A stretch of 64,000 bases of DNA from Paractinoplanes abujensis (GCF_014204895.1 NZ_JACHMF010000001.1:1984001-2048000); one strand, 5' to 3'. Shown: positions 7,565-16,891, counted from the first letter of the stretch. The notes: a model not told the origin generated them from the sequence alone. Numbers and translations are program-made.

Positions 7565-8045
7565 CGACGCCCGGCGGTCATGTTCGCGTAGCGGTTTGGC
7601 CGGGGTGAGCAGTAGGCGGCGTCCGATGGTCGTGTTCGCGTAGCGGTTTGGCCGGGGTGAGCAGTAGGCGGCGTCCGATGGTCGTGTTCGCGTAGCGGTT
7701 TGGCCGGGGTGAGCAGTAGGCGGCGTCCGATGGTCGTGTTCGCGTAGCGGTTTGGCCGGGGTGAGCAGTAAGCGGCGTCCGATGGTCGTGTTCGCGTAGC
7801 GGTTTGGCCGGGGTGAGCAGTAAGCGGCGCCCGATGGTCATGTTCGCGCAGCAGTTTGGCCGAGGTGCGCAGTGAGCGGCGGTCGGCAGCCGGCGGTCGG
7901 CGGTCACATTCGAGCAGCGGCCCGGCTGAGGTGAGCAGTGAGGCGGTCGTGTCTGCGCGGCGGTTCGGCTGAAGTGAGCAGCAAACGACGGCCGGTGGTC
8001 GTGTTCGTGCGGCGGCCCGGCTGAGGTGAGCGGTGAGCGACGGTG
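7565..8045. repeat. 52-bp tandem repeat array with decaying tail
   Basis: A 52-bp unit beginning GTTCGCGTAGCGGTTTGGCC repeats at 7582, 7634, 7686, 7738 and 7790 with almost no changes, and a sixth copy starts at 7842. A partial copy precedes (7565-7581), and progressively diverged copies continue to about 8045. 52 is not a multiple of 3, so each copy reads in a different frame, which argues against coding. There are no spacers, so it is not a CRISPR array. It fills most of the 694-bp gap between the convergent dehydrogenase and putA genes; nothing else was recognised there except the terminator. Confidence 0.93.
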
Positions 8046-8115
8046 GGCGGTGGGCTTCGTCGCGGGCGGCGGGGCGGATGAAACGAGCAACGACAGGCGG
8101 GCGTGTCTTGCAGTG

Positions 8116-8150
8116 AACGGCCGCGCGGTGAAGGGAACCGCGCGGCCGTT
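8116..8150 (-). terminator. Strong hairpin terminator of putA
   Basis: A perfect 14-bp inverted repeat (AACGGCCGCGCGGT / ACCGCGCGGCCGTT) surrounds a 7-nt loop and begins 10 bp beyond the putA stop. No U-tract follows, as is usual for actinomycete terminators. It would also stop reading from the repeat array on the opposite strand. Confidence 0.85.
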
Positions 8151-8160
8151 GAGGGTTGAG

Positions 8161-11100
8161 TTACAGGGCTGTGTGGGCGAGCTTGTCGGGGTTGCCGAAG
8201 CGGTGCGCGGTGATGCTCACGGCCTGTTCGTGGAGGAACGGCAGGAGTTCGACGCGCCCGGCCTCGGTGACGGGACCTGACCAGACGGCCAGGTCGGGGC
8301 GGCCTTCGGTGGCGCGGGCCAGGGCCTCGGCGGAGCCGCCGATCAGGCGGACCCGGTTCACCGTGCGCAGGCCCGCCGCGAAGGTGGCGTCGTCCTCCAC
8401 GCGGATGCCGAACGGGATGGCCGCGGCCAGTTCGGCCGGGAGCGGGGACGCCACGGAGACCTGGACGGGAGCGCCGGCGCGCAGGCCGGCGGCGACCACG
8501 CGGGCCAGGGACTCCACGGGGGCGTCCGCGGACAACCGGACGGTGACCGGGACCGGCAGGTAGCGCAGCACGTTGCGTTCGGCCCACAGGCCGGAGACGT
8601 CGGACTGGGCGAAGTGCCCGGACCAGGCGGCGGCGTCACTGGCGACGGCGCGCGTGAGCAGGTCAGCAGCCGTTGAGGGCGCCGCGGCCAGCAGGGCGCG
8701 CATGTCGTCGGGCACCTCGCCCGTGGTGGCCGGAGCCGACTGCCAACCGGTCAGGCCGATCAGGTAGTTGGGGCCGCCGGCCTTCGTGCCGGGGCCGACC
8801 GCCGACTTCTTCCAGCCGCCGAACGGCTGGCGGCGGACGATCGCGCCGGTGATGCCGCGGTTGACGTACAGGTTGCCGGCCTGCACGCGCGACAGCCACG
8901 TGTTGAGCTCGGCCGGGTCGAGCGAGTGCAGACCGGAGGTCAGACCGAAGTCGACGTCGTTGACCAGGTCGATGGCCTCGTCGAGGGTCGCCGCGGTCAT
9001 GATGCCGAGCACGGGGCCGAAGTACTCGGTGCGGTGGAAGGCCGAGCCGCGGGTCACGCCGTCGCGGATGCCGGGGGTCCACAGGCGGCCGCTGTCGTCG
9101 AGCGACTTCGGCTGGAGCAGCCATTTCTCGCCGGGGCCGAGCTTCGTCAGGCCGTCGTGCAGTTTTCCGGCGGCGGGTTCGATGACCGGGCCGACCTGGC
9201 TGCGCGCGTCCGACGGCCAGCCCACGGTGAGCGACGACGCCGCGTCGAGCAGCTGGTGGCGGAACCGCTCGGACCGGGCCACCGATCCGACCAGAACGAC
9301 CAGCGAGGCGGCCGAGCACTTCTGACCGGCGTGGCCGAACGCGGAGTTCACCACGTCCTTGACGGCCAGGTCCAGGTCGGCGCTCGGGGTGACGATGATG
9401 GCGTTCTTGCCGCTCGTCTCGGCCAGCAGCGGCAGGTCGGCGCGGAACGAGCGGAACAGCTGCGCGGTCTCGTACGCCCCGGTCAGGATCACCCGGTCGA
9501 CGAGCGCGTGGGCGATCAGTTTGCTGCCCAGTTCGTTCTCCTCGACCTGCACGAGCGTGAGCAGGTCGGCGTCCGGCAGTTCGGGCTTGATGATCTCGGC
9601 CAGCAGGGCGCCGCAGCGTTCGGCCGGCCCGGCCGGTTTGAGCGCGACGGCCGAGCCGGCGGCCAGCGCGGACAGCACCGAACCGGCGGGGATGGCCACG
9701 GGGAAGTTCCACGGCGGCGTGACCAGGGTCAGCTTCTCCGGGATGGCCACCGCGCCGTCGATGTCGTCCAGTTGCGCGGCCAGTTCCGCGTAGTAGTGCG
9801 CGAAGTCGACAGCTTCGGACACTTCGGGGTCGGCCTGGTCGGCCGTTTTGCCCGTCTCGGACGCCATGACTTCGATCAGGTCGGCGCGCCGGGCCTCCAG
9901 GGCCGCGCCCACACGGTGCAGGATCTCACCGCGGGCGGCCCCGCTGAGGGCTCCCCACGCGTCGGCCGCGGCCACCGCGGATCCCAGCCGGTCGTCGAGC
10001 CGGCGTTCGTCGACGACCCGCGCGGCCGCGATCGTGGCCACGCCCAGCTGCGAGGTCGGCACCCGCCCGAGCACCTCGCGGACGAGAGAACGGTTCTCCG
10101 CGACGGACGGGTCGGTGTCGGGCGTATTGGCGAAATGCCCGGAAACGGCAGGCGGTACCGCCGCGTGCCGGTCCGCCACCCGATGCGGCGACGGCACCGC
10201 AGCATCAAGACCCGCCAGCGAAGCCAGGAAGCGGTCACGCTCGCGCGTGAACAACGCAGTATTGCTGTCCAGCTCGAACACCGCGGACATGAAGTTGTCG
10301 CTCGACGCGCCCTCCTCGAGGCGACGGATCAAGTACGCGATGGCCACGTCGAACTGCTCCGGCCGTACGACCGGGGTGTAGAGCAACAGCCCGCCGACCT
10401 CGCGCCGCACCACCTCGGCCTGCCCTTCGGCCATGCCGAGCAGCATCTCGAACTCGATGCCCTCACGCACCCCGCGACGACCGGCGAGCAGCCACGCGTA
10501 CGCGACGTCGAACAGGTTGTGCCCGGCCACGCCCAGCCGCACGTTGCCGATCCGCGCGGGATCGAGCGCGTAGTCGAGCACCCGCTTGTAGTTGGTGTCC
10601 GTCTCCTGCTTGGAGCCCCACGTGGCCAGCGGCCAGCCGTGCACCGTCGCCTCGACCTGCTCCATCGGCAGGTTGGCCCCCTTGACCAGGCGCACCTTGA
10701 CGCCCGCGCCGCCGGTCTGCCGGCGCACCGCGGCCCACTCCTGCAGGCGGATCATGGCCGCGAGCGCGTCCGGCAGATAGGCCTGCAGCACGATGCCGGC
10801 CTCGAGGTTGTGCATCTCGGGCTTGTCGAGCAGCCGGGTGAAGACCGCGATCGTCAGGTCGAGGTCCTTGTACTCCTCCATGTCGAGGTTGACGAATTTG
10901 CGCGTACGGGCGGTGGCGGCCAGCGTGAACAGCGGCGTCAGCTGCTCGACGATCTCGGTCACGGCCTCGTCGAACGCCCACGGGTTGTGCGGCGCGACGG
11001 TCGACGACACCTTGATCGACACGTAGTCGACGTCGTCGCGGCCGAGCAGACGCTCGGTTTCGCGCAACCTGCGGGTCGCCTCGCCCCGGCCCAGCACCGC

Positions 11101-11565
11101 CTCGCCGAGCAGGTTGACGTTCAGCCGCACGTCGCGGCGCTTGATCTTCGCGATCGCACGGCCCAGCTTGGCGTCGGTCGCGTCCACGATCAGGTGGCCG
11201 ACCATGCGCCGCAGCACCCGGCGGGCGATCGGCACGACGACGCCCGGCAGCACCGGCGCCAGCACCCCACCGGCGCGGACGGCGGCGCGCAGGGGAGCGG
11301 GCAGGAACCGCGGCACGTCCGGCGCGAGGGCGGCCAGGGCGCGGGCACTGACCCGTACGTCCTCCGGCCGCACCACGCCGTCGACGAAGCCGACCGCGAA
11401 GGCCAGCCCCTTCGGGTCGCGCAGCACACCGGCCAGTTGCGCGGCGGACCCGGTGGTCTTGATCGCCGAGGCCTCGCGGAGCCACCGGCGGACCAGGGCG
11501 ATGGCCTCGTCGGCGAGCTCGTCGCGTTCGACGTTCAGGGGCCGGGACTGCACGACGTCAGACAT
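8161..11565 (-). CDS. putA: Bifunctional proline dehydrogenase / L-glutamate-gamma-semialdehyde dehydrogenase
   Basis: This 1134-residue fused enzyme oxidises proline to pyrroline-5-carboxylate with FAD and then to glutamate with NAD+. The N-terminal half is a proline dehydrogenase barrel with YLIRRLEEGASSDNF, the conserved substrate/FAD segment. The second half is an aldehyde dehydrogenase with the catalytic Cys in GHAGQKCSAAS and Glu in AETSGKN. About 170 residues extend past the ALDH domain (ALDH-like C-terminal extension), as in long actinobacterial PutA. There is no N-terminal ribbon-helix-helix domain, so it does not repress itself. GAAGGA lies 11 nt before the ATG. The divergent LysR gene is the likely regulator, and a 14-bp hairpin terminates it. 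Confidence 0.96.
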   Translation of the reverse strand: MSDVVQSRPLNVERDELADEAIALVRRWLREASAIKTTGSAAQLAGVLRDPKGLAFAVGFVDGVVRPEDVRVSARALAALAPDVPRFLPAPLRAAVRAGGVLAPVLPGVVVPIARRVLRRMVGHLIVDATDAKLGRAIAKIKRRDVRLNVNLLGEAVLGRGEATRRLRETERLLGRDDVDYVSIKVSSTVAPHNPWAFDEAVTEIVEQLTPLFTLAATARTRKFVNLDMEEYKDLDLTIAVFTRLLDKPEMHNLEAGIVLQAYLPDALAAMIRLQEWAAVRRQTGGAGVKVRLVKGANLPMEQVEATVHGWPLATWGSKQETDTNYKRVLDYALDPARIGNVRLGVAGHNLFDVAYAWLLAGRRGVREGIEFEMLLGMAEGQAEVVRREVGGLLLYTPVVRPEQFDVAIAYLIRRLEEGASSDNFMSAVFELDSNTALFTRERDRFLASLAGLDAAVPSPHRVADRHAAVPPAVSGHFANTPDTDPSVAENRSLVREVLGRVPTSQLGVATIAAARVVDERRLDDRLGSAVAAADAWGALSGAARGEILHRVGAALEARRADLIEVMASETGKTADQADPEVSEAVDFAHYYAELAAQLDDIDGAVAIPEKLTLVTPPWNFPVAIPAGSVLSALAAGSAVALKPAGPAERCGALLAEIIKPELPDADLLTLVQVEENELGSKLIAHALVDRVILTGAYETAQLFRSFRADLPLLAETSGKNAIIVTPSADLDLAVKDVVNSAFGHAGQKCSAASLVVLVGSVARSERFRHQLLDAASSLTVGWPSDARSQVGPVIEPAAGKLHDGLTKLGPGEKWLLQPKSLDDSGRLWTPGIRDGVTRGSAFHRTEYFGPVLGIMTAATLDEAIDLVNDVDFGLTSGLHSLDPAELNTWLSRVQAGNLYVNRGITGAIVRRQPFGGWKKSAVGPGTKAGGPNYLIGLTGWQSAPATTGEVPDDMRALLAAAPSTAADLLTRAVASDAAAWSGHFAQSDVSGLWAERNVLRYLPVPVTVRLSADAPVESLARVVAAGLRAGAPVQVSVASPLPAELAAAIPFGIRVEDDATFAAGLRTVNRVRLIGGSAEALARATEGRPDLAVWSGPVTEAGRVELLPFLHEQAVSITAHRFGNPDKLAHTAL

Positions 11566-11578
11566 GCCGAAAGTGTCC

Positions 11579-11612
11579 TTCCGCTATCCGTTCAGGAAAA
11601 GCAACGGTTTCC
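11579..11612. promoter_or_regulatory. Inverted repeats between putA and lysR
   Basis: In the 92-bp divergent spacer, GGAAA (11595-11599) and TTTCC (11608-11612) form a perfect inverted repeat, and TTCC (11579-11582) mirrors GGAA (11595-11598). LysR proteins usually bind interrupted dyads in such spacers, so these are candidate sites. The arms are short and could arise by chance. Confidence 0.35.
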
Positions 11613-11657
11613 GACGAGTACTCTTCAGTTCTGCTTAACGATGCCGAGGGGGGTCGA

Positions 11658-12566
11658 ATGCTGGAGATCCGGCGGCTCGTGCTGCTGCGGGAGCTGGCCG
11701 TCCGGGGCACGATCGCGGCCGTGGCGGAGGCGCTCAACTTCTCCCCGTCGGCCGTGTCGCAGCAGCTCAGCCTGCTCGAGAAGGAGGCCGGCCAGCCGCT
11801 GCTGCGCAAGTCGGGGCGCGGCGTGCAGCTCACCCCGCAGGCCGAGGTGCTGGTGGCGTCGGTGGGCGAGATCCTCGACAGCCTGGAGCGCGCGGAGGCC
11901 GGGCTGCAGGCCGCCGTGACCCGGGTCAGCGGCCGGGTCCGGGTGGCCGTGTTCCAGTCCGCCGCGCTCGCCCTGATGCCGGCGACGCTCCTCGCCATGG
12001 CGTCCCGCTTTCCCGACGTACGGGTCGAAATGGTGCAGCGCGAGCCGGAAGAGGCGCTGCGCGAAACCTGGGCCCGCGACTTCGACATGGTGATCGCTGA
12101 GCAGTACCCGGCTCACGCCGCCCCACACCACCCCGGCCTCGATCGCCGCCCGCTGACCACCGACGCCATCCGGCTCGCCCTGCCGTCGCCCGGGGCCGCG
12201 CTGCACCCGGTGGCCTCCCTCGGCGAGGCCCGGCACATGCCCTGGGTGATGGAGCCGCGCGGCACGGCGTCGCGCCACTTCGCCGAGCAGCTGTGCCGGC
12301 TCACCGGTTTCGAGCCCGACGTACGCTACGAGACCGCCGACCTGCAAGCCCACATCCGCCTCGTCGAATCCGGCAACGCGGTCGCTCTGATCCCGGACCT
12401 GCTCTGGCTGGGCCGCGACACCTCGTGCCGCCTGCTCGACCTGCCCGGCCGGCCGCACCGCACCATCTTCACGGCCCAGCGCGTGGCCGGTGCGGCCTCC
12501 CCGGCGGCCCGGGCCCTGCGCGAAACCCTCGAGCAGGTGGCGGCCGGCCTCACCGCCGGGGACTAA
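11658..12566 (+). CDS. LysR-family transcriptional regulator
   Basis: This 302-residue LTTR has an N-terminal winged helix (residues 1-60: LLRELAVRGTIAAVAEALNF SPSAVSQQ) and a periplasmic-binding-protein-like effector domain from about residue 90. A strong purine-rich ribosome site (GAGGGGGG) precedes the ATG. It is divergent from putA with 92 bp between them, the usual LTTR arrangement, so it probably controls proline catabolism in response to proline or a product. It is not Lrp/PutR-like. The next gene, a chemoreceptor, starts 58 bp downstream and may be co-transcribed. Confidence 0.92.
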   Translation: MLEIRRLVLLRELAVRGTIAAVAEALNFSPSAVSQQLSLLEKEAGQPLLRKSGRGVQLTPQAEVLVASVGEILDSLERAEAGLQAAVTRVSGRVRVAVFQSAALALMPATLLAMASRFPDVRVEMVQREPEEALRETWARDFDMVIAEQYPAHAAPHHPGLDRRPLTTDAIRLALPSPGAALHPVASLGEARHMPWVMEPRGTASRHFAEQLCRLTGFEPDVRYETADLQAHIRLVESGNAVALIPDLLWLGRDTSCRLLDLPGRPHRTIFTAQRVAGAASPAARALRETLEQVAAGLTAGD

Positions 12567-12624
12567 GGATGTCTGAGCGATTGCCGAAGGGGCAGTGCCC
12601 GGTACGCATCATGAGGGGACACCA

Positions 12625-14244
12625 ATGCTCGCGGCGCTGCGCAGGATCAAGATCGGTGCACGGCTCGTCCTGAGCATGTCGCTGCTGCTCGCCCTCATCG
12701 TCACCATGATCACCGTAGGGCTGTCGGCGATGGCCGAGCAGCGCCGGGCGACCGCCTCGGTGCAGGATCACCGCGAGGCCACGCGCCTGGCCATGCAGGT
12801 CAAGTTCCGGTCGGCCGACTTCAACGGCTGGCAGACGGCGTACGCCTTCGACGTCGCCCGCGGCCTGGCCGGCGCGACGGCGGACACCGCGGACAGCCGG
12901 GCCGCGTTCCTCGCCTCGGCTGACGCGTTCCGCCGGGAGCTCGCCGCCCTGCGCGCGGCTCGGCTGACCGACGCCGAGCGGGCCGCCGCCGACCGTGCCG
13001 CGGACCTGTTCGAGCAGTTCATGACGCTCGACAAGACCATCATCGCCGGATACCGGAACGGCCGCCCGGCCTCGGTGGCCCGCGGTCACGAGCTGGTGGC
13101 CGTGGACGAGATCAAGATCTTCAACGCGGTCGCGGCCGCCGTCGACCAGCTCGTGGACTCCGTCGACCGCAACTCGGAGCTGGCCGTGGCCGCCGCTGCG
13201 AAGGCGTCCGAGCGGTCCTCCGCAGTGATGATCGCGGCCGGGGCCGTGGTCGTCCTGCTGGGTGCGATGCTGGCGTTCCTGCTGGTCCGCTCGATCACCC
13301 GGCCGCTGCGGGACCTCAACGACCGGCTGGCCGAGATCGCCGACGGGGACGGCGACCTGACTCAGCGCGTGCACGACGACGGCCGCGACGAACTCGGTCA
13401 GGCCGCCCGCAGCTTCAACCGGTTCGCGGAGCGCATGCAACAGCTCGTGGCCAAGGTCGCGGCCGAGGCGGGCCGGGTCGCCCGCGCCGCCGACGAGCTC
13501 GGCACGGTCAGCGCTCAGCTGGCCGGTGGCGCCGCGCAGACCAGCAGCCAGGCCGGCGTGGTCAGCACCGGCGCCGAGGAGGTGTCGGCCATCGTCTCGA
13601 CCATGGCGGCGTCGGCGGAGGAGATGACCGCGTCGATCGCCGAGATCTCGCGCAGCGCCGCCATGGCCACGGAGATCGCCGAGGGCGGCGTCCGCGTGGC
13701 CGAGGAGGCCAATGAGACGATCACCCGGCTCGGCGACTCGTCGGCCGAGATCCACGACGTGGTCAACCTGATCACGTCGATCGCGCAGCAGACCAACATG
13801 CTGGCCCTCAACGCGACCATCGAGGCCGCCCGGGCGGGGGAGAGCGGCAAAGGCTTCGCGGTGGTCGCCGGCGAGGTGAAGGCCCTGGCCGAGCAGACGG
13901 CGGCCGCGACCGAGCAGATCGGCCGGCGGGTCACCGCCATCCAGCAGGGCAGTGCGGCCGCGGTGCAGGCGATCGGCCGCATCGGCACGGTCGTGGCCGA
14001 CATCAACGCCACTCAGCTGACCATCGCCTCGGCCATCGAGGAGCAGTCGGCCACCACGGCCGAGATGAGCCGCAACGTGGGTGAGACCGCCACCGGCGCC
14101 GGCGACATCGCGGCCGGCATCCAGGGCGTGGCCCGGAACGCGCAGGAGACCACCGCCGGTGCCGGCCGCACGAAGCAGACCGCAGCCGATCTGGGTCGCG
14201 CGTCGGACGACCTGCAGACCTTGGTGGCGTCGTTCACGTACTGA
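12625..14244 (+). CDS. Methyl-accepting chemotaxis protein
   Basis: This 539-residue transmembrane chemoreceptor has a first membrane segment at about 12-35, a roughly 165-residue extracytoplasmic sensor region, a second membrane segment near 205-228, a HAMP domain ([13 protein letters not shown]...) and a signalling domain with the invariant hairpin tip [20 protein letters not shown]. It would control CheA kinase for swimming of motile cells or spores. I use the ATG at 12625 because GAGGGG is 6 nt upstream; a GTG at 12595 lacks a ribosome site. No che genes are nearby. The sensor ligand is not evident. Confidence 0.94.
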   Translation: MLAALRRIKIGARLVLSMSLLLALIVTMITVGLSAMAEQRRATASVQDHREATRLAMQVKFRSADFNGWQTAYAFDVARGLAGATADTADSRAAFLASADAFRRELAALRAARLTDAERAAADRAADLFEQFMTLDKTIIAGYRNGRPASVARGHELVAVDEIKIFNAVAAAVDQLVDSVDRNSELAVAAAAKASERSSAVMIAAGAVVVLLGAMLAFLLVRSITRPLRDLNDRLAEIADGDGDLTQRVHDDGRDELGQAARSFNRFAERMQQLVAKVAAEAGRVARAADELGTVSAQLAGGAAQTSSQAGVVSTGAEEVSAIVSTMAASAEEMTASIAEISRSAAMATEIAEGGVRVAEEANETITRLGDSSAEIHDVVNLITSIAQQTNMLALNATIEAARAGESGKGFAVVAGEVKALAEQTAAATEQIGRRVTAIQQGSAAAVQAIGRIGTVVADINATQLTIASAIEEQSATTAEMSRNVGETATGAGDIAAGIQGVARNAQETTAGAGRTKQTAADLGRASDDLQTLVASFTY

Positions 14245-14286
14245 TCAACCTCGATCCCACTCTTCCGGCATCTCCTATGGGTTATG

Positions 14287-14299
14287 TAGAGTACAGCCC
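14287..14299 (+). promoter_or_regulatory. -10 element for leaderless ssuA transcript
   Basis: TAGAGT (14287-14292) is followed by exactly 7 nt and then the ATG at 14300, so transcription probably starts at the A of the start codon. No Shine-Dalgarno is present, which supports a leaderless mRNA. Confidence 0.55.
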
Positions 14300-15238
14300 A
14301 TGCGTCGATGGCTTGCAGTGGTGGCGACCGTGGTTGTGGCTGTGGCCCTGGGTGGCTGCGGGGGTGACGAGGAGGCCGGGTCCGGCGACGGCGGCCTGCG
14401 CGTCGGTTATCAGCGGTTCGGCGGGCTCAGCCTGATCAAGGCGCGCGGCGACGCGCCCGGGGTGACCTGGTCGCTGTTCGAGAGCGGGCCCGCGCTGACC
14501 GAGGCGCTCAAGGCGGGCGCGATCGACATCGGGCAGACCGGCGAGGCACCCCCGATCTTCGCGGCCGCCGCCGGGACCGACTTCGTCATCGCCGGGGTCG
14601 GCGCGCCGTCGCCCCGGAGCGAGGCCGTGCTGGTCAAGGAGTCCAAGGGCTTCAAGACCTTCGCGGATCTCAAGGGCAAGACGGTCGCGCTCAACAAGGG
14701 CTCGAACGTGCACTGGCTGCTCGTGAAGTTGCTCGAGGCGAACAAGATGACGCTGTCCGACATCAACGTCAAGTACCTCAAGCCGGCCGAGGGCCGGCCC
14801 GCGTTCGACAACGACCAGGTCGACGCGTGGATCATTTGGGATCCGTACTTCGCGCTGGCCGAACAGCCGGGCGTCAAAGTCCTGGCCGACGCCACCGGGC
14901 TCGCCAACAACCGCGAATACCTGCTCGTCAGCAAGACGGCGGCCGACGCGAAGACCGACCGGATCAGGAGCTTCCTGCAGACGTACGGGAAAACGACCGC
15001 GTGGGGGATCGAGCACCCCGACGAGCGGGCCGCCGTGCTCGCGCCCGAGTTGAAGATCGACGAGCCGACCACGAAACGGGCGCTGGCCCGCGCGGCGCAG
15101 CCGGTCGACACGCTGAACGGCGAGATCGGCACGGAGATCCAGACCATCGCCGACGGGTTCGCCGACCTCGAGCTCATCCCCGGCCGGGTCGACGTGAAGT
15201 CGCTGGTCGACGAGCGGTTCGCCGAGGCCGCGCCGTGA
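14300..15238 (+). CDS. ssuA: Aliphatic sulfonate-type ABC transporter substrate-binding lipoprotein
   Basis: This 312-residue lipoprotein of the SsuA/TauA/NMT1 class has a signal peptide ending in a lipobox (VALGGCGG, Cys near residue 21). The body contains LFESGPALTEALKAGAIDIGQ, FADLKGKTVALNKGSNVHW and DAWIIWDPYFALAE, typical of sulfonate-binding proteins. It would capture organosulfonates outside the membrane for the permease and ATPase encoded next. Its TGA overlaps the GTG of the permease gene (GTGA). A leaderless start at 14300 is indicated by TAGAGT 7 nt upstream. No ssuD/ssuE monooxygenase lies in the operon, so the exact substrate is inferred from family only. Confidence 0.88.
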   Translation: MRRWLAVVATVVVAVALGGCGGDEEAGSGDGGLRVGYQRFGGLSLIKARGDAPGVTWSLFESGPALTEALKAGAIDIGQTGEAPPIFAAAAGTDFVIAGVGAPSPRSEAVLVKESKGFKTFADLKGKTVALNKGSNVHWLLVKLLEANKMTLSDINVKYLKPAEGRPAFDNDQVDAWIIWDPYFALAEQPGVKVLADATGLANNREYLLVSKTAADAKTDRIRSFLQTYGKTTAWGIEHPDERAAVLAPELKIDEPTTKRALARAAQPVDTLNGEIGTEIQTIADGFADLELIPGRVDVKSLVDERFAEAAP

Positions 15239-16050
15239 CGCTGGTGGCCGCGCCGGCCACCACCGAGCAGGCGGCGCCGGTGCGCCGGCGACGCCAGCTC
15301 CGGTGGCAGCGCACGCTGAGCCCGGTGATCATCCTGGTCGCGTGGGAGGCCGCCTCGCGTACGGGAGTCATCGACGAGGACAAACTGCCCGCGCCGACCA
15401 CCGTGTTCGCCACCGGCTGGCGGCTCGCCGCGGACGGCACGCTCGGCGACCACCTGCTCGACTCGCTCACCCGCGCGGTGATCGGCCTGCTCATCGGGGG
15501 CAGCCTGGCGCTCGTGCTCGGCTCGGTGGCCGGGCTGTTGCGGGCCGGGGACGACGCCATCGACCCGCCCGTGCAGATGGCCCGCATGCTGCCCCACCTG
15601 GCGCTGGTCCCGCTGCTGATCATCTGGGTCGGCATCGGCGAGTCCATGAAGATCACGCTGGTCGCCCTGGGCGCGTTCTTCCCGCTCTACTTCAACGTCT
15701 ACGCGGGCATCCGCGACATCGACGAGCGCCTGGTCGAAGCGGCCCGTACGTGCGGGCTCGGCACCTGGCAGCGGATCCGGCACGTGGTGCTGCCGGGCGC
15801 GATGCCGTCGCTCTTCCTCGGCCTGCGCCTGGCGATCGGCGCGGCCTGGCTCAGCCTGGTCGTGGGCGAGCAGACCAACACGCAGAACGGCATCGGCTTC
15901 CTGATGATGGAGGCCCGCGAGTTCAGCCAGACCGACGTCGTGGTGCTCGGCCTCTTCGTCTACGCCGGTCTGGGCCTGCTCTCCGACCTGCTGCTGCGCA
16001 TCGCGGAAAGGAGGGTGCTGTCGTGGCGACGGGGACTGCAGGCGTCGTGA
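15235..16050 (+). CDS. ssuC: Sulfonate-type ABC transporter permease
   Basis: This 271-residue BPD-type inner-membrane permease has about six membrane segments. The EAA loop that contacts the ATPase reads EAARTCGLGTWQRIRHVVLPGAMP. It begins at a GTG overlapping the ssuA stop, so translation is coupled. Its 3' end overlaps the ATPase gene by 28 bp. Order A-C-B matches many actinobacterial ssu operons. Confidence 0.9.
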   Translation: MTLVAAPATTEQAAPVRRRRQLRWQRTLSPVIILVAWEAASRTGVIDEDKLPAPTTVFATGWRLAADGTLGDHLLDSLTRAVIGLLIGGSLALVLGSVAGLLRAGDDAIDPPVQMARMLPHLALVPLLIIWVGIGESMKITLVALGAFFPLYFNVYAGIRDIDERLVEAARTCGLGTWQRIRHVVLPGAMPSLFLGLRLAIGAAWLSLVVGEQTNTQNGIGFLMMEAREFSQTDVVVLGLFVYAGLGLLSDLLLRIAERRVLSWRRGLQAS

Positions 16051-16727
16051 CCGCCCGCGGCGTGCGCCGCAGCTTCGGCCCGGCCACCGTGCTGGACGGG
16101 GTCGATCTCGACATCGCCCCCGGCGAGGTGGTCGCCCTGCTCGGCGGCAGCGGCTCGGGCAAGAGCACGCTGCTGCGTGTCCTGGCCGGGCTCGACCCCG
16201 CGGCGCCGGGCTCGTACACCGTCAGCGAGAAGCACGCCGTCGTCTTCCAGGAGCACCGGCTGCTGCCCTGGAAGCGGGTCCTCGACAACGTGGCCCTCGG
16301 CGTGACCGACCGCTCCCGCTGCACCGACGCCCTGGCCGAGGTGGGCCTGGCCGACCGGGCCCGGGCCTGGCCGATCGAGCTGTCCGGCGGCCAGGCGCAA
16401 CGGGTGGCGTTCGCCCGGGCCCTGGCCCGCGAGCCGGCGCTGCTGTTGCTGGACGAGCCGTTCGGCGCCCTCGACGCGCTGACCCGGCTGCGCATGCAGG
16501 AACTGTTCGGCCGGCTGCGGGCCCGGCACGGCTTCGCGGCCCTGCTGGTCACCCACGACGTCGAGGAAGCCCTGCTCCTGGCCGACCGGGCCCTCGTGCT
16601 CGACCGCGGCGTCATCGCGGCCGACCTGCCGGTCACGCTGCCGCACCCGCGCACGCCGGACGCCGCCGGTTTCGGCGCCCTGCGACGTCAGCTGCTCGAC
16701 CTTCTCGGGGTCCCGCTGCCCACCTGA
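16023..16727 (+). CDS. ssuB: Sulfonate-type ABC transporter ATP-binding protein
   Basis: This 234-residue ATPase has Walker A GGSGSGKST, Q-loop VFQEHRLLPW, signature LSGGQAQR, Walker B LLLLDEP and the H-loop in VTHDVEEAL. The ERLLPWK-like Q-loop region is typical of SsuB/TauB. I choose the GTG at 16023 because AAGGAGGG sits 7 nt upstream; a later GTG at 16047 overlaps the permease stop but has no ribosome site. It powers the importer made with the two upstream proteins. Confidence 0.92.
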   Translation: MATGTAGVVTARGVRRSFGPATVLDGVDLDIAPGEVVALLGGSGSGKSTLLRVLAGLDPAAPGSYTVSEKHAVVFQEHRLLPWKRVLDNVALGVTDRSRCTDALAEVGLADRARAWPIELSGGQAQRVAFARALAREPALLLLDEPFGALDALTRLRMQELFGRLRARHGFAALLVTHDVEEALLLADRALVLDRGVIAADLPVTLPHPRTPDAAGFGALRRQLLDLLGVPLPT

Positions 16728-16763
16728 TCGATGGCGGTGTGCACCGCGGCCACCAGCCTCCGG

Positions 16764-16891
16764 TCACAGGGCGGCGGGTCGGGCAGGCCGATGCGGTTCA
16801 CAGGGCGGCGTTGGCGGGCGGCGGGTCGGGCAGGCCGATGCGGTTCACAGGGCGGCGTTGGCGGGCAGCAGGTCGGGCAGGCCGATGCGGT
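16764..16891. repeat. Tandem duplication of the 3' end of a dehydrogenase gene
   Basis: The last 47 bp of the adjacent minus-strand dehydrogenase gene (16845-16891, including its stop) are repeated immediately beyond it at 16798-16844, and a shortened 34-bp copy lies at 16764-16797. Each copy carries the same TGA and the codons for a RIGLPD...ANAAL-like tail. The copies differ at a few positions (for example CTGCTG versus CCGCCG). The period is not a multiple of 3, so only the in-gene copy is translated as the natural C-terminus. Confidence 0.9.

Noticed and set aside
7565..8045. Possible CRISPR array
   Set aside because: Units are directly joined without spacers, too long, and no cas gene is present.
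7578..8090. A 170-codon minus-strand frame through the 52-bp repeats
   Set aside because: It is open only because the repeat has no stop in three frames; the unit length shifts frame each copy and no start or ribosome site fits.
8926..11919. A 997-codon open frame opposite putA
   Set aside because: It is antisense to a clearly identified enzyme and its product is a low-complexity Arg/Gly/Val/His string; such frames arise from third-position G/C bias.
16735..16748. GCGGTGTGCACCGC as a terminator of the ssu operon
   Set aside because: It is a palindrome with almost no loop and is poorly suited to form an RNA hairpin; support is too weak.
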